This document shows, piece by piece, positions 63,901-64,000 of a stretch of 64,000 bases of DNA; the stretch's first letter is position 1; the number at the start of each line of letters is the position of its first letter. The notes under the pieces were generated by a model, which saw nothing but the letters and a program-made list of their open reading frames with translations, made no database searches and was not told the origin of the DNA. A program made the position numbers and the translations under genes. Origin of the DNA: Siphonodentalium dalli (taxonomy: Eukaryota; Mollusca; Scaphopoda; Gadilida; Siphonodentaliidae). The stretch lies in assembly GCA_032622095.1 (NCBI GenBank), contig CP136063.1, positions 220,677,982 through 220,741,981 on the forward strand, in the 5' to 3' direction.

Positions 63901-64000
63901 AACCAGATATTTCACTGAAGCACTTTTGTCTTGTTCCAGGTTTTGTTCAGTTCATCGAGTCGTCCTCAGTAGCGGAGGTTCTTGACCGAGAGCTGACTAT
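21882..64000 (+). CDS. PIK3C3: PIK3C3 / VPS34 class III phosphatidylinositol 3-kinase, 5' eighteen exons (3' end outside window)
   Basis: Eighteen coding exons with consistent phases encode about 704 residues. VPS34 phosphorylates phosphatidylinositol to PI3P in complexes with VPS15 (PIK3R4) and Beclin 1, driving autophagosome formation and endosomal sorting. The C2 domain spans about residues 20-240 ([51 protein letters not shown]). The helical domain spans about 262-570 ([63 protein letters not shown]). The kinase domain begins near 600 with IFKHGDD; Lys641 matches the ATP-binding lysine of human VPS34. The DRH catalytic loop and DFG lie beyond the window, so catalytic competence cannot be judged. 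The ATG at 21882 aligns with the family N terminus. Introns are large and full of transposons, and several exon edges carry tandem duplications. Confidence 0.96.
22250..24152. mobile_element. Inverted-repeat element, GGGCCAGCTCGTCCC ends
   Basis: Left 22250-22362 has two or three copies of GGGCCAGCTCG..GGGCCCACTCGGTCC; the right end near 24068-24152 is the complement (GAGTGGGCCCTGGGACGAGC). The interior is AT-rich, with an inner inverted pair GTACCGAGAACT (22773) / AGTTCTCGGTAC (23297). No coding signal. Within PIK3C3 intron 1. Confidence 0.6.
24385..25900. repeat. Large inverted repeat (foldback), ~700-bp arms
   Basis: Left arm landmarks AATATCGATGCCCGCTAATT (24400), AGTTATGGCGATTCATG, ATGACATCACATGAGGGACT (24536) and TAGATAGGTCCCGTT reappear complemented and in mirror order on the right (to about 25890). 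The centre is near 25080-25140, where TCTAGAAGATATGTGGAAAA pairs with its complement. Arms have small indels. Confidence 0.8.
25911..26797. other. PIK3C3 intron 1, unassigned stretch
   Basis: No conserved coding signal. 26500-26600 is purine-rich with short open frames (AAAACCGAAACAAAACTCG), possibly a retroelement scrap; nothing firm. Confidence 0.4.
26798..28030. mobile_element. Non-autonomous hAT-like transposon with perfect 8-bp TSD
   Basis: Ends TAGGGACCTGCGAAT and (reverse complement) TAGGGATCTGCGAATC, flanked by TATGATGT at 26790-26797 and 28031-28038. Subterminal ATTCGA / TCGAT repeats at both ends. No transposase frame. Ends about 290 bp before PIK3C3 exon 2. Confidence 0.85.
28185..28310. 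repeat. Dispersed repeat, related to 62575-62700
   Basis: Shares TCACCCCCGAAGC..AGGAAATAGTAATTT-like blocks, in the same order and orientation, with 62575-62700 in intron 17. Class unknown. Confidence 0.55.
28323..28511 (+). CDS. PIK3C3: PIK3C3 coding exon 2
   Basis: Residues 24-87. Acceptor TTTCAG|TGGC, donor GGAA|GTGAGT. Contains [33 protein letters not shown] and [10 protein letters not shown] from the C2 domain. Confidence 0.96.
28618..29326. mobile_element. Helentron-like element, GTCCCCCGAC ends, three ~190-bp core repeats
   Basis: Starts GTCCCCCGACGTTTCC, then a (GTCC)n microsatellite, then three copies of a ~190-bp unit (GTACCTTCATGGTGTAATCA at about 28717, 28908 and 29098), ending TCGGGGGACACTGTGG...CTTTTATT. 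Same family as 47946-48263. Confidence 0.7.
29327..29575. repeat. GAGGTCCCC-family palindrome with inner module
   Basis: Inner module (CTCTATATCGTCAAAT) then a hairpin at about 29460-29558 around GAATTTGGTGATGCTAGC. Confidence 0.65.
30005..30500. mobile_element. Pearl-like element, short copy in opposite orientation to 15874-18211
   Basis: Begins with the hairpin TAGCTCAATTTTC..TCAAGTTGAGCTA, then a GTCCGTC microsatellite and two or three core-like units (AAAACATGGCTG, CACATCCCTCATCCAATTG). Confidence 0.55.
30736..30879 (+). CDS. PIK3C3: PIK3C3 coding exon 3
   Basis: Residues 87-135. [26 protein letters not shown] and [15 protein letters not shown] of the C2 domain. Acceptor TTTTTCAG, donor GGGG|GTGAGT. 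Confidence 0.96.
31150..31430. repeat. Dispersed repeat, related to 61740-62110
   Basis: TTCAAAGT.GTATTTTTT and TTCA.TGCATCTTTCTG are shared with 61950-62050 in the same orientation. Class unknown. Confidence 0.5.
31605..31860. repeat. GAGGTCCCC-family fragment
   Basis: CATTTGCAAAATGAGGTACC palindrome half, then GGCCTCATCTTCTGGGAAGT and the inner module TTTCTATATCCCCTAATTTG. Confidence 0.65.
32075..32198 (+). CDS. PIK3C3: PIK3C3 coding exon 4
   Basis: Residues 135-176. [19 protein letters not shown] then a Thr/Pro-rich linker and MGRLAK. Acceptor TCTGCAG, donor AAG|GTATTG. Confidence 0.95.
32452..33556. mobile_element. Non-autonomous hAT-like transposon
   Basis: Ends TAGGGTTGGGCGGTATTG and (reverse complement) TAGGGCTGGGTGGTATTTC. 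Flanks CCTTAGGC (32444-32451) and CCTTAGGT (33557-33564) match at 7 of 8 bases. No transposase frame. Confidence 0.8.
33905..34110. mobile_element. GAGGTCCCC-family palindrome, diverged
   Basis: Inverted ends CAGGCCT.CAAATATGGTGCC / GGCACCATATTTTCAGGCCTG around two degraded hairpins. Confidence 0.65.
34165..34658. mobile_element. TTAA-flanked MITE with nested hairpin module
   Basis: TTAA at 34161-34164 and 34659-34662. Ends CCCTTTTAGTGCCA / TGGCACTGAAAGGG. A complete hairpin GCCAATGCATTCTCTTATAT..GCATTGGCACAGGG is at about 34543-34617. Confidence 0.75.
34839..35021 (+). CDS. PIK3C3: PIK3C3 coding exon 5
   Basis: Residues 177-237. [30 protein letters not shown] and VYFEK, the last C2 strands. 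Acceptor TTTTGCAG, donor AAG|GTTAGT. Confidence 0.96.
35558..35970 (+). mobile_element. tRNA-derived SINE-like element
   Basis: Head CTTCGTGGTCCAGTGGTTAG resembles a tRNA A box; tail TTAGTTAAGTGCTATATAA followed by (ATT)n is typical of SINE 3' ends in marine invertebrates. The B box is not clear, so the copy is old or the class is uncertain. Confidence 0.55.
36354..36425 (+). CDS. PIK3C3: PIK3C3 coding exon 6
   Basis: Residues 238-261. NGDDPFQF...[10 protein letters not shown], aligning with the VPDPQ segment between the C2 and helical domains. Acceptor TTTTTGTAG, donor CTG|GTAAGT. Only 72 nt. Confidence 0.92.
36545..37020 (+). mobile_element. tRNA-derived SINE-like element, second family
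   Basis: Head AGGTCAGTTGGTTAGTGGGC resembles a tRNA A box. The central TGTGCACATGTTAAAGAACC resembles a segment common in invertebrate SINEs. The end is unclear and runs into the next palindrome. Confidence 0.5.
37020..37385. mobile_element. GAGGTCCCC-family element, near full length
   Basis: Ends ATATAGTGTGTCTGACATTT / AATGTCAGACACACCATAT. Two hairpin halves flank the inner module (GATGTTCACCC, ATTAGGGGATATTG). Confidence 0.7.
37739..38506. mobile_element. Helentron/pearl-like element, ATACCCCCACTTTCG end
   Basis: Starts with the hairpin TACCCCCACTTTCGAAGAAA..GGGGGTAT, then TCCGTCC-rich microsatellite, then two or three ~180-bp units (TATGAACCGATTTCAATAAT at about 37872 and 38036), ending GGTGGGGGTATGCTAG...CACCTCTTGTTTTTAC. 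Confidence 0.55.
38555..38659 (+). CDS. PIK3C3: PIK3C3 coding exon 7
   Basis: Residues 262-296. [18 protein letters not shown], the near-invariant entry to the helical domain. Acceptor CTTTTCAG, donor AAT|GTAAGT. Confidence 0.96.
38951..39174. mobile_element. TTAA-flanked hairpin MITE
   Basis: TTAA at 38947-38950 and 39175-39178. Left end CACTCCATGACTGGAG, right end ...TTATAAAAGGG. Second hairpin complete (39062-39128), first degraded. Fills most of intron 7. Confidence 0.65.
39245..39337 (+). CDS. PIK3C3: PIK3C3 coding exon 8
   Basis: Residues 297-327. [20 protein letters not shown] then [11 protein letters not shown]. Acceptor CTTCCAG, donor CAG|GTATGA. The donor opens a 53-bp tandem array. 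Confidence 0.95.
39337..39594 (+). repeat. Five-copy 53-bp array starting at the exon 8 splice donor
   Basis: Unit GGTATGACTAATCTTGTTCT... repeats with donor-like GTATG at 39338, 39391, 39444, 39497 and 39550. The first is the true exon 8 donor. Spacing is exactly 53 bp. Confidence 0.9.
39595..40725. other. PIK3C3 intron 8, remainder
   Basis: Right-end fragment of the 5037-type MITE at 39738-39782 and a short AT microsatellite near 39906. Otherwise nothing recognised. Confidence 0.45.
40726..40911 (+). CDS. PIK3C3: PIK3C3 coding exon 9
   Basis: Residues 328-389. [40 protein letters not shown] and RLRQAVDD of the helical domain. Acceptor TTTCAG, donor GAT|GTAAAC. Confidence 0.96.
40975..41381. 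mobile_element. GAGGTCCCC-family element, near full length
   Basis: Ends GCCTGAGTTTCGTGTGTCTG / GGCACCTTATACTCAGGC. Hairpin 40993-41075, inner module (GGCCTCATC..GGAAAGTTTCTTTAT, TCTATATCC), second hairpin about 41295-41365. Flanks CACAAAATA and CACACAAATA may be a duplicated target. Confidence 0.7.
41578..43040. mobile_element. Helentron/pearl-like element with seven ~161-bp core repeats
   Basis: Left hairpin GTCGAGTTTTTTTCC..AAAACTCGAC, a GGGCGGACGGGC-type microsatellite, then GCTCGTTAGCGC repeated about every 158-162 bp from about 41815 to 42780, ending GATGCCACCTCTTGTTTAC. A (GGATA)n-type microsatellite precedes it at about 41547-41568. Confidence 0.65.
43263..43611. mobile_element. TTAA-type hairpin MITE with three hairpin units
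   Basis: TTAA at 43259-43262, left end CCTTGTCATGACTGGAAC. Hairpins at about 43307-43373, 43402-43470 and 43497-43567. Right end GTCATGAAAGGG, with the right TTAA mutated to TTTC. The middle unit is an extra copy of one half. Ends ~45 bp before exon 10. Confidence 0.65.
43654..43796 (+). CDS. PIK3C3: PIK3C3 coding exon 10
   Basis: Residues 390-437. [20 protein letters not shown], then a Ser/Gln-rich variable linker. Acceptor TTTTCAG, donor ATAG|GTAACC in phase 2. Confidence 0.96.
43797..44369. other. PIK3C3 intron 10, left part
   Basis: A run of about 16 C at 43906-43921, otherwise AT-rich with no recognised element. Confidence 0.45.
44370..44640. repeat. Dispersed repeat, inverted copy of 62345-62565
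   Basis: Blocks GGATAACTCTAAAATCAA, TTTTGGGCAATTTTATACTA and GACTGTGGTTAGCATTATT have their complements in mirror order at 62345-62565 in intron 17, about 18 kb away. Confidence 0.7.
45249..45357 (+). CDS. PIK3C3: PIK3C3 coding exon 11
   Basis: Residues 437-473, the weakly conserved Ser-rich loop of the helical domain, ending [10 protein letters not shown]. Assigned by its TTCTTCCAG acceptor, GAG|GTGAGA donor and the only frame that joins exons 10 and 12. Confidence 0.82.
45390..46080. mobile_element. Possible inverted-repeat element in intron 11
   Basis: AAAGGGCTATTCAGACGGC..GAGCGATG at 45392 and its diverged complement CATCGCTCGCGACGCC..GGGCCTTTA at about 46044-46077. A hairpin at about 45798-45875 (TTGACTCGACGTGTGTTGG and complement) lies between. 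The ends are only about 75% alike, so this is tentative. Confidence 0.45.
46375..46720. mobile_element. GAGGTCCCC-family element
   Basis: AAGCCTTGAAATAATGTGTC start, partial left hairpin, inner module (TTTCTATATCCCCTAATTCG), right hairpin 46620-46700, ending GTCAGACACACTATATCCAG. Confidence 0.65.
46738..47885. repeat. Minisatellite, ~49-bp unit, about 24 copies
   Basis: Unit GTACTCACAAGATCTCTACT / AAAACAAAGGAAGCTACATG / TGAGCCACA, repeated with few substitutions and occasional indels. Lies in intron 11, just upstream of the exon 12 acceptor array. Confidence 0.95.
47946..48263. mobile_element. Helentron-like element, GTCCCCCGA ends, inserted in the exon 12 acceptor array
   Basis: Begins GTCCCCCGAAAAATT, has a TCCGTTCG microsatellite and one core unit (GTACCTTCATGGTGTAATAT), and ends GTCGGGGGACAATGTGG..CCTTTTATT. 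Joining its flanks recreates TTATAAATTTATTTCAGATG, present intact in the adjacent repeat copies, so this is an insertion with an internal empty site. Boundaries are ambiguous by up to 6 bp. Confidence 0.75.
48264..48470 (+). repeat. Four tandem copies of the exon 12 acceptor and first exon codons
   Basis: TTATTTCAG|ATGGATTTGGC-like junctions with exon-like starts at 48268, 48348, 48395 and 48442 (the last is real). Copies 1-3 each meet an in-frame TAA within 15 codons. Confidence 0.9.
48442..48509 (+). CDS. PIK3C3: PIK3C3 coding exon 12
   Basis: Residues 474-496. [20 protein letters not shown] then FYW, a highly conserved helix. Acceptor TTATTTCAG|ATG is the last of four tandem copies; donor CTG|GTATGT is the first of three. 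Confidence 0.94.
48493..48690 (+). repeat. Three tandem copies of the exon 12 donor end
   Basis: ~68-bp units carrying CTTCTACTG|GTATGTAG or a variant, with donors at 48510 (real), 48578 and 48646, each followed by TCTGCAACTAAT- and CGCTCTTTATT-like sequence. Reading through the first donor meets TAA after six codons. Confidence 0.85.
48691..49310. other. PIK3C3 intron 12, remainder
   Basis: AT-rich, no recognised element. Parts near 48927-49080 resemble dispersed sequence, but no ends could be defined. Confidence 0.4.
49311..49422 (+). CDS. PIK3C3: PIK3C3 coding exon 13
   Basis: Residues 496-533. [17 protein letters not shown] and [15 protein letters not shown]. Donor AAG|GTAATA. The acceptor TTGAAG has a poor pyrimidine tract but gives the correct W-Y junction. 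Confidence 0.9.
49550..49770. repeat. Pearl-like core fragment
   Basis: GGATTTAGACATACAAAGAG and AAGATGGCAGCTGGTGGCCA match the satellite unit of 15874-18211 in the same orientation. Confidence 0.6.
50095..50545. mobile_element. Pearl-like element, orientation opposite to 15874-18211
   Basis: AGCTATTGCCATGGGTTGCC, GTCC-type short repeat, two core units (AACATGGCCGCTAGCAGCCA, CACATCACTCATTTGACC), ending CCAAGTTGAGCCACAGTGTC, the complement of the left end at 15874. Confidence 0.6.
50704..50820 (+). CDS. PIK3C3: PIK3C3 coding exon 14
   Basis: Residues 534-572. [18 protein letters not shown] then [20 protein letters not shown], matching the end of the helical domain. Acceptor TTTCAG, donor AAG|GTAATT. 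Confidence 0.95.
50875..51190. mobile_element. GAGGTCCCC-family element
   Basis: Ends GTCTAGTGTGCCTGTCATTT / AATGACAGGCACAATAAACT, two hairpins (about 50905-50975 and 51078-51155) and inner module TAGGCCTAATCTTCTCTG. Starts 55 bp after the exon 14 donor. Confidence 0.7.
51191..52078. other. PIK3C3 intron 14, unassigned stretch
   Basis: AT-rich. 51780-51860 has TTCAATTCG..ATTCGATTCGAAATTTC, reminiscent of the hAT subterminal repeats at 26798-28030, but no complete end is visible. Confidence 0.4.
52079..52571. mobile_element. TTAA-flanked hairpin MITE with four hairpins
   Basis: TTAA at 52075-52078 and 52572-52575. Left CCCTGAGGTTCATGACGGGA, right CCCAGTCGTGAAAGGG. Hairpins at about 52129-52196, 52250-52314, 52362-52433 and 52459-52528. 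The GTTCATGA.GGGAGCTGTGCT block occurs three times, so the left half has been tandemly triplicated. Confidence 0.75.
52572..53150. other. PIK3C3 intron 14, unassigned stretch
   Basis: No element identified. The segment ending CAATAAATTTTCAGTCAATC near 52825 resembles a SINE-like tail, but no head is visible. Confidence 0.35.
53155..53830. repeat. Diverged tandem repeats (3-4 units)
   Basis: TCCATCACTTGGCTCTCTAC, GCCAACACATGGCTCTTTTC and GTCCAAAACATATCTCTTCT open successive units, each followed by CTTCTATT..ATATCCA and a TGTATTT.TATTG block. Spacing is irregular, so the array is old. Confidence 0.5.
53868..55975. repeat. G+C-richer block with three or more related copies; unidentified element
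   Basis: Related segments at 53870-54010, 54360-54480, 54880-55170 and 55605-55775 share CTCGGAGATTCGGGCAACCA, TTTGGAGGCTGTTCTG and CCATTACGAG. They keep open frames in more than one phase (202 codons at 54682-55290; 142 at 55542-55970). No domain could be recognised on either strand. Base composition differs sharply from the flanks. Ends in a ~12-G run near 55944. Probably a degraded retroelement or transposon. Confidence 0.5.
56105..56515. mobile_element. Inverted-repeat structure, possible retroelement terminus
   Basis: AATCCATATAGTTCAGTT occurs at 56131 and 56448. GTTTTTCCTCAAGGGAAGCC at 56200 is the complement of the block at 56470. Between them is a G+C-richer segment with CCCTCCCATGGCGG and CCCAACCCCGCGACTCG. 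Layout and composition recall termini of DIRS-like elements, but no reverse transcriptase is visible. Confidence 0.4.
56605..56665. repeat. Right-end fragment of the GTCCCCCGA Helentron-like family
   Basis: GGTTCGGGGGACACTGTGGC ... GCAGCCTTTTATT matches the termini of 28618-29326 and 47946-48263. Lies about 100 bp before exon 15. Confidence 0.65.
56762..56899 (+). CDS. PIK3C3: PIK3C3 coding exon 15
   Basis: Residues 573-618. [31 protein letters not shown] and SANLFK, aligning with the LIPLPLEPQVKIRGI segment that starts the kinase N-lobe. Acceptor TTCTTGTAG, donor AAG|GTAACA. Confidence 0.95.
57147..57581. mobile_element. Inverted-repeat element with ACATATGTGACCC ends and nested hairpin modules
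   Basis: Ends ACATATGTGACCCACCATAT / ATATGGCGGGTCACATATGT, then ATCCAGTCGTAAGTCGGGAT and complement: arms of ~50 bp. Inside are the same two hairpin modules (57206-57258 and 57455-57525) found in the TTAA MITEs. Confidence 0.75.
57582..58089. other. PIK3C3 intron 15, unassigned stretch
   Basis: No element or coding signal recognised. Confidence 0.4.
58090..59018. mobile_element. Inverted-repeat transposon, AGGCCATTCAAC ends
   Basis: ~35-bp ends AGGCCATTCAACAGAG..CCTTGTTTCTCAT and complement, flanked by AAACTA at 58084-58089 and 59019-59024. 929 bp with no transposase frame. Superfamily unclear (6-bp duplication, or 8-bp with decay). Confidence 0.7.
59035..59230. mobile_element. GAGGTCCCC-family element, right half
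   Basis: Inner module (GAAACTTTCCAGAGAAGATG) followed by a clean hairpin 59112-59200 and the end GACAGGCACCTTATTCTCAG. Lies ~50 bp before exon 16. Confidence 0.7.
59283..59411 (+). CDS. PIK3C3: PIK3C3 coding exon 16 (ATP-lysine exon)
   Basis: Residues 619-661. [16 protein letters not shown], then [18 protein letters not shown] with Lys641 in the ATP-lysine position, ending CLMDR. Acceptor TTTTGCAG, donor CGG|GTGAGT. The last ~100 bp plus donor are tandemly repeated downstream. The copy nearest the acceptor is taken as the real exon because it alone carries the 5' part SALMPCRL. Confidence 0.95.
59412..60869 (+). repeat. Thirteen extra tandem copies of the exon 16 3' part with its splice donor
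   Basis: Period about 108-114 bp. GTTACTATATTTAAACA recurs at about 59447, 59558, 59669, 59782, 59893, 60005, 60116, 60226, 60338, 60449, 60560, 60672 and 60785. Each unit carries GATCGGGTGAGTTTG or a close variant, i.e. a consensus donor. Read-through of the exon 16 donor gives TAA after four codons. Several units have GATTAGCTAA, an in-frame stop inside the former coding part. Confidence 0.95.
60870..61740. other. PIK3C3 intron 16, unassigned stretch
   Basis: About 12 C at 61263-61274 and T-rich tracts; no recognised element. Confidence 0.4.
61740..62110. repeat. Dispersed repeat, related to 31150-31430
   Basis: Same orientation as the intron 3 copy, sharing TTCAAAGTCGTATTTTTTG-like and GCATCTTTCTG blocks. 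Ends near the exon 17 acceptor. Confidence 0.5.
62149..62218 (+). CDS. PIK3C3: PIK3C3 coding exon 17
   Basis: Residues 662-685. [20 protein letters not shown] then TKHG, almost identical to the vertebrate protein. Acceptor CGTTTTAG, donor ATG|GTATGC. Confidence 0.96.
62345..62565. repeat. Dispersed repeat, inverted copy of 44370-44640
   Basis: AATAATGCTAACCACAGTC, TAGTATAAAATTGCCCAAA and TTTTAGAGTTATCC are complements of the intron 10 copy in mirror order. Followed at 62575-62700 by the repeat shared with 28185-28310. Confidence 0.7.
62806..62925. mobile_element. Truncated TTAA-type hairpin MITE
   Basis: ACCCTTCCATGGTGGGAGCT left end, one degraded hairpin (62850-62890) and CAAGGTCAAGGTAAATATTG; the second half is missing. 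Confidence 0.55.
62926..63939. other. PIK3C3 intron 17, remainder
   Basis: A two-copy ~40-bp direct repeat at about 63560-63640 (GACAATATACCT.ATAGTTAT). Otherwise AT-rich with nothing recognised. Confidence 0.45.
63940..64000 (+). CDS. PIK3C3: PIK3C3 coding exon 18 (cut by the window edge)
   Basis: Residues 685-704 onward: [18 protein letters not shown]. Acceptor TTGTTCCAG|GTT. The frame is open at the last base; the catalytic loop and C-terminal helix should follow outside the window. Confidence 0.95.

Overview
Eukaryotic genomic DNA, intron-rich and AT-rich, most likely from a marine invertebrate. The mix of Helentron/pearl-like tandem-repeat elements, many short inverted-repeat transposons and tRNA-type SINEs suggests a lophotrochozoan such as a bivalve, but the species cannot be fixed from sequence alone. 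Nothing here is bacterial: there are no operons, and almost all open frames over 60 codons are chance or repeat-derived.

Two conserved single-copy genes stand head to head. PSMF1 (proteasome inhibitor PI31) lies on the minus strand, complete in 7 coding exons from 21530 down to 6328 (296 aa). PIK3C3 (VPS34, class III phosphatidylinositol 3-kinase) lies on the plus strand from 21882 and runs off the right edge. Eighteen coding exons (about 704 aa) cover the C2 domain, the helical domain and the ATP-lysine part of the kinase domain; the catalytic and activation loops lie beyond 64000. All exon junctions were set by GT/AG sites, phase continuity and protein similarity. Only 351 bp separate the two start codons, so the promoter is probably shared and bidirectional. 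Both proteins serve protein turnover (proteasome regulation; autophagy and endosomal sorting), but the sequence does not show co-regulation.

Layout: 1-6327 is repeat-dense sequence beyond the PSMF1 stop. 6328-21530 is PSMF1; its large first intron holds a 13-copy satellite-bearing element, a MULE remnant and another inverted-repeat element. 21531-21881 is the promoter. 21882-64000 is PIK3C3, whose introns carry four main classes of repeat: hAT-like elements with 8-bp target duplications, TTAA-flanked piggyBac-like MITEs with a recurrent hairpin module, a second palindrome family (key word GGTCCCCAGAGGGTGAATTT), and Helentron/pearl-like elements.

The most unusual feature is that PIK3C3 has tandem duplications sitting on its exon-intron boundaries: the exon 8 donor (5 copies), exon 12 acceptor (4), exon 12 donor (3) and the last ~100 bp of exon 16 with its donor (14). 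Mis-splicing at any of the sites checked would bring in an early stop codon.
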